Translations under genes and position numbers: made by a program
Origin: G963422275 sp963422275
Lineage (GTDB): Bacteria > Pseudomonadota > Alphaproteobacteria > Rhodobacterales > Rhodobacteraceae
Length of the DNA stretch: 64,000 nt
NCBI GenBank assembly: GCA_963422275.1
Contig: OY729418.1
Coordinates: 3,472,001-3,536,000 of the forward strand
Direction: 5' to 3'
The notes under the pieces: generated by a model
What the model saw: only the letters and a program-made list of their open reading frames with translations
Told to the model about the DNA's origin: nothing
Database searches by the model: none
In this document: piece by piece, positions 8,746 through 17,505 of the stretch
How positions within the stretch are numbered: the stretch's first letter is position 1
Layout of the letters: each line of letters starts with the position of its first letter

Positions 8746-9396
8746 TTCGCTCGACGTGCTACAGCCATCCGCAAAACAACTTTTAGGCTTCAGCTTTTGG
8801 TTCACGAAGTGATGAGTGGTAGCGGAACGTCGATCAATAATCAGTGTCTTGCGAGTGCGCTTTTCGATGACTTGACTGCGAGTCGCGATTTGCACCAAGC
8901 GCATCTGCCCCGAAGCTATGAATGCAGCTCTATCACGCGCGAATGAGGTCAAGGCGGGAAGGACACCAAACGCGTCGGATGCGTGCTTGGAACTCTTTGC
9001 AGCGCGTGCTAAATCTGTAAATGTCACCCCTTTGGCTATTTTTCGCACCGTGACGGAGACCATTGCTACGTAGATTTCTTGGAAGGTGAACTCTGGGTCA
9101 GCCGGAAGGGCGGCATCCCGCCAGTGCTTGCCGCTGCCTGTGCAGATAGGGCAGGCCACCGCGGTTCGACAACAGTTCAATTTCGGATTAGGATCCCTTG
9201 GCATGCATATGTATGGCGTGCCTCCTGTGCTGTACAATCTCTTCTGTATCATTTGGTCTTGGACATGTTGTTATTGGTGAGTTTGAATGCGTGAGCGGGT
9301 GCAGTAAATTGAAACAAACATTTATTTGCAGCAAATCTGGCATTCTTGTACTGAATGGCAAACGTTGTATGAGCAACCAACAACAAGATTGAAAAG
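8746..9396. other. 651-base gap between ftsZ and lpxC, no recognised gene
   Basis: The + strand has no convincing coding frame. On the minus strand an open frame begins near 9252 (ATG also at 9204) and continues through this gap and antisense into the ftsZ linker, ending at 8332. The part inside the gap contains one CPICTGSG motif but no family I recognise, and the remainder is simply the antisense of ftsZ. The stretch just before lpxC (about 9250-9390) is AT-rich and is where an lpxC promoter would be expected, though no strong -35/-10 pair stands out. An eroded gene is possible. Confidence 0.4.
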
Positions 9397-10314
9397 TTGC
9401 AGACCACAATAGCAAAAAAAACCCACTTTAAAGGTTTTGGGTTGCACACTGGGTTGCCTGTTGAAATGGCAGTGCTTCCAGTTGGGCCAGGACAAGGAAT
9501 AACGTTCAAGAGAACGGATATTGAGTGTGGCAACAACCTGATTCCCGCTCAGCAAAAATTCGTGAGTGACACCTTCCTATGCACAACGATTCAAAACGAG
9601 GACGGGATTTCGGTCAGCACCATCGAGCACTTGATGGCCGCTCTCGTGGGATGCGGAATCCACAACGCCTTGATTGAAATTGAGGGACCGGAAGTTCCAA
9701 TCATGGACGGCAGTTCGGTCGAGTTCGTCACGAAGATTCTCGAAGTTGGCACCGTGGAACTCGGTGTTCCGGCGAAGGTGATCAAGATTTTGAAACCCGT
9801 GGTGGCGGAGATCGAGAACGCACGTGCTATTTTGGAACCCTGCGAGGGATTTGAGATATCCTTTCAAATCTCCTTCCCGGAGCCAGTCGGACAGCAAAAA
9901 AGGAATGTAGTTCTTTCGAACGGCAACATCGTGCGTCACTTGGTGGATTGCCGAACATTTTGCGCATACGAGGATGTGGAGAAAATCCTCGATATGAATC
10001 GTGGTTTGGGCGGAAACGAAGAGAATGTCCTGATCTATAGCGTCGACATGCTGAAGTATTTGTCCAAGCTACGCTACAAAGACGAATGTGTACGACACAA
10101 AATACTTGATGCAATCGGCGACATGGCTTTGTCGGGAAGCCCAATCTTGGGGCGATTTATCGGCATTCGGTCCGGGCATGCAGTGACCAACGCGTTGCTA
10201 AGGAAGCTATTCAAGTCCCCCGATTCCTACGAAATGATGCTCGCGGATGAATATATTGCATCCGTCTTGCCAGGCGTTGGTGCCAAGTTATCGGATATTC
10301 CTGCCGTGCACTGA
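9397..10314 (+). CDS. lpxC: LpxC, UDP-3-O-acyl-N-acetylglucosamine deacetylase
   Basis: LpxC is the zinc deacetylase catalysing the committed step of lipid A synthesis, so this organism has a lipid A-bearing outer membrane. An in-frame stop at 9370-9372 leaves TTG 9397 as the only sensible start, preceded by a weak GA-rich stretch; the product (305 residues) then starts LQTTIAKKTHFKGFGLHTG, matching the family. Motifs include STIEHLMAALVGCGIHNALIEIEGPEVPIMDGSS with the zinc histidine, RTFCAYEDVE, and VRHKILDAIGDMALSG with further zinc ligands, then the SGHAVTNAL catalytic histidine loop. The rare TTG start may keep translation low; LpxC levels are tightly controlled in other bacteria. It lies downstream of ftsZ as in many proteobacteria. 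Confidence 0.96.
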   Translation: MQTTIAKKTHFKGFGLHTGLPVEMAVLPVGPGQGITFKRTDIECGNNLIPAQQKFVSDTFLCTTIQNEDGISVSTIEHLMAALVGCGIHNALIEIEGPEVPIMDGSSVEFVTKILEVGTVELGVPAKVIKILKPVVAEIENARAILEPCEGFEISFQISFPEPVGQQKRNVVLSNGNIVRHLVDCRTFCAYEDVEKILDMNRGLGGNEENVLIYSVDMLKYLSKLRYKDECVRHKILDAIGDMALSGSPILGRFIGIRSGHAVTNALLRKLFKSPDSYEMMLADEYIASVLPGVGAKLSDIPAVH

Positions 10315-11002
10315 CTTGGCAGATAGCAGGGCAATCGCTTTTCAATTTTCCCATTCGGCGGCTTATGGTAGCTTGGAAGTGGCATGGGACCATGCCGAGC
10401 ATGATGGCTTAATCAAGGACGGCACGCTTCGGTTTGCCCGTATCGCGTCTCGCCCGGGGCGACACGCGCGATGTTCGGAGCTAGCCGATGCGTCATCGCA
10501 AGGATCCTCCTGACGGAGGTCTCAGTGCCGTGAGTGCCTTTCAGCGACAGAGCAGAGTCACCGAAACGGGCGGTTTATCGCCGACCGTCGGCCGTTGCGT
10601 GTGCAGAGCGTAAGCAGTTGCGGTGCGCTCATCCAGATCGAGCAGCTCCGAAAAAAAACCGGCAACGCCAAGACGTTTGGCCCAGCCCTAGGTCAGCTGG
10701 GGGGGCAGCGCGACGGACCAATCGCGCTGAATGGGCCGGAGAACGCGTCGCGGGCCCAGACCTCCGTGCTCAAGCTCCTCGGCGCAGGGAAACGGTTCTT
10801 TGCTCTTGCCTGCCTTTACGCTGTCGTGTGGGCACATTTCATCGTCAGTTGAAAAAGAAAAATCAAAATTTTCCAGGAACTGTTGCCTTGGGCTGATAGC
10901 TGAAGGTGTTGATTGATTTTGCTTGAGCGTGCAATGTAGTAGAGTAAACTGAGAAATTTTTTCCATCCGATTGGTCGAATTGCAACATAGATTGGCGGAG
11001 AG
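10315..11002. other. 688-base gap between lpxC and bamD with a GC-rich patch
   Basis: No intact gene is seen. The segment about 10530-10850 is visibly richer in G and C than the flanks and carries several short overlapping open frames on both strands (one of 85 codons from 10595 on +), a texture like the insertion-sequence relics elsewhere in the window. I could not match it to a transposase family. From about 10860 to 11000 the sequence becomes AT-rich again and may hold the bamD promoter. Confidence 0.35.
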
Positions 11003-11836
11003 ATGACACTTAATGCAAATGTGGCTTGCACCTTGGCAATTCTTGTGGCGCTTATTGCACTGTCTGGGTGCAGCGAAAACAAAGAACCGCCGCTTGAGTC
11101 TTTTACGCCCTCGCAAATCTACAACAAGGCAGAACAGTCGTTCCTAGAGGGAAACTTGAAGGAAGCCGCTGAAACTTTCGCTGAAATCGAGCGTCTTTAC
11201 CCGTACTCGGAATGGGCAAGCCGCGGTACGATCATGTCGGCTTTCACTTATAATAAAGCCAAAGTTTACGAAAAAAGCAGGGCGGCGGCGGAACGGTATC
11301 TGTCCTTTTATCCGGGGCACCAGGATGCGGCATATGCACAGTACCTCGTTGCACTGAGCTACTACGATCAAGCTGGGAAAAAGGGCCAGGACCAAGACCT
11401 CACGATCAATGCCTTGCAGTCCTTCCAGCAAGTCATCGAGGATTATAGTACAAGCGACTACGCGAGATCGTCCGCGCTGAAGTTCGACTTGATGGTCGAC
11501 CAGCTCGCTGCGAAGGAAATGGAAGTCGGGCGGTATTACCTGAAGCACGGTCATTTCGGTGCAGCGATCAATCGATTCCAAATCGTTGTCGCGGACTTCG
11601 CCACCACAAGCCATGCACCCGAAGCCCTTCACCGGCTCGTCGAAGCCCACCTATCTCTTGGTCTTGACAACGAGGCACAGGAGGCTGCCGTGATTCTTGG
11701 TCATAATTTCGGCAATTCTGAATGGTACGCCGACACTTTGAGGTTGATGGAGCAGCGTGGATTGAACCACCCGGCACCTAAGGAAAACCTAGCCAGAAAA
11801 ATTTACCGGCGCACTATAAAGGGCGACTGGCTTTAG
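11003..11836 (+). CDS. bamD: BamD, outer-membrane assembly lipoprotein
   Basis: BamD is the essential lipoprotein of the BAM complex that folds beta-barrel proteins into the outer membrane. The 277-residue product has an N-terminal hydrophobic signal ending in the lipobox LSGC (Cys about residue 23), followed by SQIYNKAEQSFLEGNLKEAAETFAEIERLYPYSEWA and further TPR-like helical repeats (YLSFYPGHQDAAYAQYL; FQQVIEDYSTSDYA; FQIVVADFATTSHAPEAL). Length and repeat spacing match BamD (ComL/YfiO). The position between lpxC and recN is the usual alphaproteobacterial order. AGATTGGCGGAGAG just upstream includes a GGAG ribosome-binding site. Confidence 0.94.
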   Translation: MTLNANVACTLAILVALIALSGCSENKEPPLESFTPSQIYNKAEQSFLEGNLKEAAETFAEIERLYPYSEWASRGTIMSAFTYNKAKVYEKSRAAAERYLSFYPGHQDAAYAQYLVALSYYDQAGKKGQDQDLTINALQSFQQVIEDYSTSDYARSSALKFDLMVDQLAAKEMEVGRYYLKHGHFGAAINRFQIVVADFATTSHAPEALHRLVEAHLSLGLDNEAQEAAVILGHNFGNSEWYADTLRLMEQRGLNHPAPKENLARKIYRRTIKGDWL

Positions 11837-11860
11837 CATTAGTACACTGCAACGCTGAAC

Positions 11861-13537
11861 ATGCTTCGTGAACTGTCGATTCGCGACATTCTCCTGATTC
11901 GCAGCTTGGATCTAGAGTTTGGCACGGGACTTAACGTTCTGACTGGAGAGACCGGAGCGGGGAAGTCAATACTTCTCGATTCGCTTGGGTTTGTGCTTGG
12001 CATCCGTGGCAAATCGGAACTGGTGCCGTATCGATCCGCCCGCGGCGAGGTCTCTGCATGCTTTACGCTTTCGAGCAAGCATCCTGCACTTGCAGTCCTC
12101 AAAAAGCTCGAATTTCCTGTATCCACGGAATTGCTGGTTCGGCGAACGGTTTCTTCGGCCGGGCGAACGGCCGCATTCGTCAATGACCGGCGTTGTACGC
12201 TGAATGGTCTCCAGACTCTCGCTGCAACTCTCTTGGAAATTCATGGTCAGCAGGCCGGCCAGGGTCTGGCAGATCAGTCCAGCCACCTCGCGTACCTTGA
12301 CGTGTGTGCAGATCATGCCGAGCTAGTCCAGAACACGCGGATGGCGTGGCGGGGTGCAAAAGCCGCGGGAAAGCAACTGGCTGACGCAGAGGTTGAACTT
12401 GAGAAGTCCTTACGTGAAGCCGAATTCCTCAGGCATTCTCTTGATGAACTGGATGCTCTGGCTCCAGAGCCAGGTGAAGATGAGGACCTCGATGCAAAGC
12501 GCAGGCTGATGAAGAAGGCCGAACAGGTTCGAGAGAAAGTTGTGCACGCGTTAGAGGCAGTCGGAAACAATGGTGCGGAAGGGATGATCTCGGACGCGAT
12601 GCGCTGGCTTGAAAAATCGCGTTCCGTGGCCGCGGGGAAAGTCAGCGAGATAAACTCATTTCTCGAGCGTGCGTTGGTGGAGGTCGGCGAGGCACAGCAG
12701 CTGCTTCACGAGCTTCGATCTTCTCTCGAATTCCAGCCAGAGGCGTTGGAGCAGACGGAAGAAAGGTTTTTTGCGATTCGTGCTGCCGCCCGCAAACATG
12801 GCGTTCATCCAGACAATCTATTGAGCAAGAGGGAGGAAATGCGCCGCAGGCTTGCATTGATCGATGGGTCATCTGACAGAATCAAGAAGTTGCAAAAGGA
12901 TGCGTGCGCGGCCGAAGAAGCGTACGAGAAGCTTGCCAAGGAACTTACTGTCGGCCGCCGGGCAACGGCTGAAGCCTTGGATGCCGGGGTCAGGCGGGAG
13001 TTAGGGCCGCTCAAGTTGGCAAACGCGGTGTTTCGAACTTGCGTCGACGAAAGCAAAAGGGGAGCCAACGGAAAGGATCAGGTGGAGTTTCTGGTTGCTA
13101 CCAGCCCGGAAATTTCAGTCGGTCCGATCTCGAAGATTGCGTCCGGCGGAGAACTTTCGAGATTCATGCTTGCACTGAAGGTCTGCCTTTCGTCGGAAGC
13201 GCTCGGGGTAACTTTGATATTCGACGAAATCGATCAAGGCGTTGGCGGAGCGGCGGCAGATGCAGTCGGTCGGCGCCTAGGAGCGCTAGCCATGAACTCA
13301 CAAGTCTTGGTTGTGACACATTCTCCACAAGTCGCCGCCTTCGGTCAACGGCACCTAAAGGTGAAGAAGTGCGTTCAAAAGGCCCGCTCGGAAATCACTG
13401 TGACCCAACTTGACGACGACTCTCGCATTGAGGAGATTGCCAGAATGCTGTCTGGAGACCGCGTGACCGATGAGGCGCGCTCGGCAGCGCTGGCACTTTT
13501 GGATGGAGCCGCGGCAAAACCGCGGCATCCTCACTGA
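11861..13537 (+). CDS. recN: RecN, SMC-like DNA repair ATPase
   Basis: RecN acts early in double-strand break repair with RecA. The 558-residue product has the N-terminal P-loop GETGAGKSILLDSL (about residues 29-42), a central coiled-coil rich in Glu, Lys and Ala with IHGQQAGQGLADQSSH before it, and a C-terminal head with the ABC signature SGGELSRFMLALK, Walker B LIFDEIDQGVGG and VVTHSPQVAAFG. Start ATG 11861 gives the canonical MLRELSIRDILLI. It follows bamD by 24 bases, so the two are probably cotranscribed. A perfect seven-base hairpin (13508-13526) overlaps its last codons. In related genomes ligA often follows; here a broken channel gene follows instead. Confidence 0.96.
   Translation: MLRELSIRDILLIRSLDLEFGTGLNVLTGETGAGKSILLDSLGFVLGIRGKSELVPYRSARGEVSACFTLSSKHPALAVLKKLEFPVSTELLVRRTVSSAGRTAAFVNDRRCTLNGLQTLAATLLEIHGQQAGQGLADQSSHLAYLDVCADHAELVQNTRMAWRGAKAAGKQLADAEVELEKSLREAEFLRHSLDELDALAPEPGEDEDLDAKRRLMKKAEQVREKVVHALEAVGNNGAEGMISDAMRWLEKSRSVAAGKVSEINSFLERALVEVGEAQQLLHELRSSLEFQPEALEQTEERFFAIRAAARKHGVHPDNLLSKREEMRRRLALIDGSSDRIKKLQKDACAAEEAYEKLAKELTVGRRATAEALDAGVRRELGPLKLANAVFRTCVDESKRGANGKDQVEFLVATSPEISVGPISKIASGGELSRFMLALKVCLSSEALGVTLIFDEIDQGVGGAAADAVGRRLGALAMNSQVLVVTHSPQVAAFGQRHLKVKKCVQKARSEITVTQLDDDSRIEEIARMLSGDRVTDEARSAALALLDGAAAKPRHPH
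13508..13526 (+). other. Perfect GC hairpin at the recN 3' end
   Basis: GCCGCGG, loop CAAAA, CCGCGGC forms a perfect seven-pair stem inside the last codons of recN. No T-run follows, so it is not a classic intrinsic terminator; it could stabilise the transcript end or be a by-product of an Ala/Lys/Pro-coding stretch. Confidence 0.35.
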
Positions 13538-13565
13538 ACTGTGCCCAAACACTGGACGAACTAGC

Positions 13566-15580
13566 ATGAAGCAGGCAAACCGAGGGCCGGTATGGCGCGG
13601 CGGAAAGAACGTGCTGACATCACTTCCTGCGACAATATCACAGGCGAAGGACAGCAGTGCCATTCGATTGTGATTCTGGGCTGTAGCGTTTCTAGTCGGG
13701 GTCTTGGCCGGATTTGCCGCGATGGCTTTTCGGTTGGGTTTTGAGCTTTGTCATTTCAAGTTTTGCGGGGACACTGGGACAAACCTTGGAGGTGCGATGT
13801 CCAGCCTGCCGTGATGGAGGACCGTTATGGTCCCGGCAATCGGCGGAATTGTCGTTGGGTTGATAAACATGAGGTTTCTTGGCAGCTCAGGGTTCACGGC
13901 GTGACGGACGTAATTTCGGGCGTCGCTCTGAGGATTGGCCGCGTACCACGAGAAAAGGTTTGGCATCTGTCATGTGTTCGTTCTTGACATTGGCTTTCGG
14001 TGGATCCAGTGGGCGAGAAGGACCCGTTGTTCGTTTGGCAGCAGTGACATCCGCATGAGTTTCTGACCGACTCAACGCCGATGGCATTGTTGTCCGGAAT
14101 TTGTTGGGATGTGCTGTTGCGGCTGCAGTATCTGCGTCCTTTAATGCCCTGATAGCTGGAACTGTCTTTGCCCTCGATGTTGTTCTTCGGCACTTCTCGG
14201 TTCGCAGCATCGGACCCATATTGATCGTTGCAGTGGTTGGCACAGTGATCGATCGCCTTCGATTCGGTAACATGTCTGAATACAGGCTGTTCGGCCAAAC
14301 ATCTTGACGTTTTATATTGAACTTCCGGCATTCCTGATTCTCGGCCTAGGTCGTGTACTCGTAAAGGGAAAAGGGATTTTCTTTTCGGCGCTGATGCGAT
14401 TCAAGCTTCCAAACAGCGGGAGCTTGAGGATGCGAGGCCGGCACGATCTGACGGATGCGGAATGGGCGATCATCTCGCCGTTGCCGCCTGACAAGCCGCG
14501 GGGCGTGCCGCGGGTGGACGACCGGCGGGTGATCAGCGGGATTTTTCACATCCTGCGCACCGGCACGCCGTGGCGCGACCTTCCGGAATGCTACGGGCCA
14601 TATACGACAGTATACAACCGCTACAACCGCTGGGCCAGGCAAGGGGTGTGGGAGCGCCTGTTCGGGGCGCTGGCGACGGGCTCGCCGGGATCTCTTCATT
14701 TCCTCGACTCCTCGGTGGTGCGCGCCCACCAGCACGCCGCGGGCGGAAAAAAGGGGGTCCGGATCACGCCATCGGACGCTCGCGAGGCGGGCTGAGCACC
14801 AAAATCCATGTCGTCGTCGACGGCCTTGAGCCGGCCCGGGACACCGTCGCCGACCGCGGCTATGACGCCCGCGCCATCCTCAAGCTCATTGCCGACCATG
14901 GCTCTTGCCCCCACATCCCGACCCAACGGGATCGCCGGGAGCGGCGCTCGGTATCCCATCACCTCTACCGTCAACGCAATCTCGTCGAACGCTTCTTCAA
15001 CAGCTCAAGCACTTCCGAGGCATCGCGACCCGCGATCACAAGCTCGCAAGAAACTTCCTCGCCGCAATCGCCCTCGCCTGCATCCGCCTCTGGATCAAAA
15101 CCAATGAGTACACGACCTGGTTGCGGCCTCGTTCGTGAAAGGGATTTTTGCAGCGGACGATTTGACAACATTTGTTCAAGACAAGCGTTGGAATGCCAGT
15201 TTGGTTGCGGACTGGCATTGACGGGGTTTGCTTGGGTGGCTTGGCTGGTTTTCCCTCGAGGCGATCGGCGTTGGCTACGAGACCACGTCAGCGGCATTGA
15301 CCGGGAGCTTGGCACTGAGTGCAACGATAACCCTTGTAGTCGTGAAGTGCGTTGCTGTCGCGGTCGTTCTTGGCGGGCGCATGGGCGGTGGAGTTTTTCA
15401 CCGTCCTTGATGATCGGCACCTTGACGGGTTTGGTCTTCGGCCACCTCGCGACCGGTTTATTTCCTGCCGTGTCGGGGTCAATTACGCTTTACGCGCTTG
15501 CCGGGATGGGGGCAGTTACGGCAGCCGTTTTCAGTGCGCCGATATCCACGATCTCGATCGTTTTCGTTAAGCGGAGCTGA
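13566..15580 (+). pseudogene. ClC-type chloride channel/antiporter pseudogene, split by an IS
   Basis: Scattered fragments in all three + frames match the ClC family in the correct order: ATG 13566 with an early stop at 13671; FWAVAFLVGVLAGFAAMAFR just after it; MVPAIGGIVVGLINMRF near 13830; the selectivity-filter motif GSSGREGPVVRLAA near 14000; NLLGCAVAAAVSASFNALIAGTVFALDVVLRH at about 14100-14190; then, beyond the inserted element 14349-15117, AIGVGYETTSAALTGSLAL, VVVKCVAVAVVLGGRMGGGVF and, in another frame, SLMIGTLTGLVFGHLATGLFP and YALAGMGAVTAAVFSAPISTISIVF. Multiple frameshifts and stops lie on both sides of the IS, and the C-terminus is missing. It cannot encode a working channel. Confidence 0.88.
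14349..15117 (+). mobile_element. Defective IS5-family (IS427-like) insertion sequence, copy 1
   Basis: The element is bounded by 12-base perfect inverted repeats GGTCGTGTACTC / GAGTACACGACC; the left flank ends in TA (CTAG context), while the right flank reads TG, so the expected TA duplication is eroded. OrfA (14430-14795, 121 residues) has the IS5 N-terminal motif LTDAEWAIISPLPP, GTPWRDLP and an SVVRAHQHAAGGKKG block with the first DDE aspartate. The second frame starts AIGRSRGGLSTKIHVVVDGL but lacks roughly thirty residues before VADRGYDA, then continues with YRQRNLVERFFN and another shift into HFRGIATRDHKLARNFLAAIAL. It sits inside the ClC pseudogene. A shorter sister copy lies at 54815-55548. 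Confidence 0.92.
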
Positions 15581-15680
15581 CGTCGGCTTGTCTTGCGAAG
15601 ATGGAATTAACCGTCAATGATGTCGGAGAGGAGCTTCCAACCTTGTAGACGGCACCCCATCCTAAGGTTGTCCTGAATTG

Positions 15681-17453
15681 TCACAAAGGGTCGCACTCTT
15701 TCTCCAGCCAGTTTTTTACCACGCTTGAGCAATGTGGAGCGACCTTGGCAAGCGTCTCCGAGTGGTATTCATTGAGCCAAGAACGCTCGTCGGACGTTAG
15801 CGTATCTTGCAGAATCATTTTCTTCTGAAAGGGAACCAGCGTCAGGGTTCGAAAACGAAGCATCGCTCGGGTGCTTGGCATGGAATTTTGCGCTTGTTCC
15901 ACAACCACAATATTCTCTAGGCGGATGCCAAACTCGTTCTCTCGATAGTACCCTGGCTCGAGCGATACGACCATGCCAAGTCTAAGGGGTTCCTCACAAC
16001 GACGGGCGATCGCCTGCGGACCCTCGTGCACATTGAGAAAATGCCCCACACCATGTCCTGTTCCGTGGTCGTAGTCCAATCCCGCGAGCCAAAGTGGATA
16101 CCGCGCAATTGGATCGAGATCGCGGCCTGTCAGACCGTTAGGCCATTGCGCCCTTGAAATCGCGATCAGTCCCTTCAGTACCAGCGTGTAACATCTCTTG
16201 ATGTCGTCGTCCGTCTCGGCAATCGACATCGTTCGGGTAACATCCGTTGTACCGTCCCGGTATTGGGAACCGGAATCAATCAGGAGGGGGCGTTCTGGAT
16301 CGACCGTCCGGTTCGATTCCGGAGTTGCGCGATAGTGGATGACCGCACCGTTGGGTCCAGAGGCAGCAATGGTGTCAAAGCTCAGATCATGAAACAAATC
16401 AGTTCGCTCCCTAACCTCGCCGATCTTCCTGACAACATCTAATTCTGTAATGTTGGTTACATCGCCGGCACTCAACCAAGCCAACGCTTCTGACATGGCT
16501 GCGCCATCCCTGACATGTGCGTTGGTCGTGCATTCGATTTCACGTGGATTCTTCGCCGCCTTGGCACGCACGCATGGATCGCGCTCGCTGAGCAGGTCCG
16601 CACCCGATTTCTTGAGCCTTTGGAATATCCAAGCAGGGCAGGTGGCGGGATCCACCAACACTTTCCCGCTCAGTTCCGATAGTGCACTGCTTAGGTCATT
16701 GAACTTTCGTACCCGAACGTCCTCACCCAATGTGAGGAGAGCCGGTCGTTTCTCGCTTGTCTCGAACGTTGATTGATCGACATACAAGTCAACTCGGCTG
16801 TCGTCCCACAGAATCGCGATTGCATGAACGACGGGAACATGAGGTGCATCGGATCCGCGAATGTTCAGAAGCCAGCAGACGCAGTCCGCTAGCGCGACGA
16901 CCGTTGCGGAACAACCTTTCTCCCTAATCTGCTCGGAAATGCGAGACCGCTTGCTCTGGTGCGTTTCACCCGCGAATTCAACTTCATGGAGAAAGATGTG
17001 CCCAGACGGTGAGGCCGGTTGGTCTGCCCATATCCGGTCGACAAGATTGATGGATGACTGAAGATGGAGACTTGTGTGATCAAGTTCAAACTTGAGTTTC
17101 TCGATGTCTCGCTGACTGTGAAGCCAAGGATCATAACCAACCAAGCCGCCGTTTGGCAGGGTCTCTCTGAGCCACTGGGAAATCTTCTCCGAACGCGAAT
17201 CCCTGATCTCAATCGCTAGCTGCTTCACCTCTTGCCGTACCTGCGACCGGTAACGCCCATCCACAAAAATTGCCGCTTTTGAGGCAGTTGCGATGCAAAG
17301 CCCGGCAGATCCCGTGAATCCCGTAAGCCATTGCAGCCGTTCGTCCCTAGGCGCAATGCTCTCTCCACCAAATGCATCGGCTCGACGGACGATGAAGGCC
17401 GAGAGATCAGAGTTGCAAATTTCACTTTGGAGATTTTCGAGGTTGGATGACAT
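15681..17453 (-). CDS. M24-family Xaa-Pro aminopeptidase
   Basis: Members of this metallopeptidase family remove N-terminal residues preceding proline. The 590-residue protein has the long three-domain architecture: two creatinase-like N-terminal domains (FIVRRADAFGGESIAPRDERLQWLTGFTGSAG at the start; NIRGSDAPHVPVVHA about 197) and a C-terminal pita-bread catalytic domain. The five metal ligands can be read: D400 and D404 in YRDGTTDVTRT, H467 in GTGHGVGHF, E499 in SLEPGYY and E513 in RLENIVV. Start ATG 17453 is near AAATGTCATCC context without a strong ribosome-binding site. It is convergent with the dead ClC gene and followed (upstream) by cobT on the same strand. The product is expected to be cytoplasmic; substrate unknown. 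Confidence 0.93.
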   Translation of the reverse strand: MSSNLENLQSEICNSDLSAFIVRRADAFGGESIAPRDERLQWLTGFTGSAGLCIATASKAAIFVDGRYRSQVRQEVKQLAIEIRDSRSEKISQWLRETLPNGGLVGYDPWLHSQRDIEKLKFELDHTSLHLQSSINLVDRIWADQPASPSGHIFLHEVEFAGETHQSKRSRISEQIREKGCSATVVALADCVCWLLNIRGSDAPHVPVVHAIAILWDDSRVDLYVDQSTFETSEKRPALLTLGEDVRVRKFNDLSSALSELSGKVLVDPATCPAWIFQRLKKSGADLLSERDPCVRAKAAKNPREIECTTNAHVRDGAAMSEALAWLSAGDVTNITELDVVRKIGEVRERTDLFHDLSFDTIAASGPNGAVIHYRATPESNRTVDPERPLLIDSGSQYRDGTTDVTRTMSIAETDDDIKRCYTLVLKGLIAISRAQWPNGLTGRDLDPIARYPLWLAGLDYDHGTGHGVGHFLNVHEGPQAIARRCEEPLRLGMVVSLEPGYYRENEFGIRLENIVVVEQAQNSMPSTRAMLRFRTLTLVPFQKKMILQDTLTSDERSWLNEYHSETLAKVAPHCSSVVKNWLEKECDPL

Positions 17454-17505
17454 TTTTCGAAGCTAAGCGAGCGCCTTGCTTTCGCAATTCCGCTCAGTGG
17501 CTGGT

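Noticed and set aside
8332..9252. Minus-strand frame of 306 codons between ftsZ and lpxC as a real gene
   Set aside because: More than 40 percent is antisense of the ftsZ linker, no family is recognised and no ribosome-binding site is seen; kept only as a note on the gap.
10247..10513. Short + frame at the lpxC 3' end
   Set aside because: Overlaps lpxC in another frame and has no conserved features.
15660..15690. Possible terminator between the ClC pseudogene and the M24 peptidase
   Set aside because: No stable stem followed by a T-run could be drawn on either strand.
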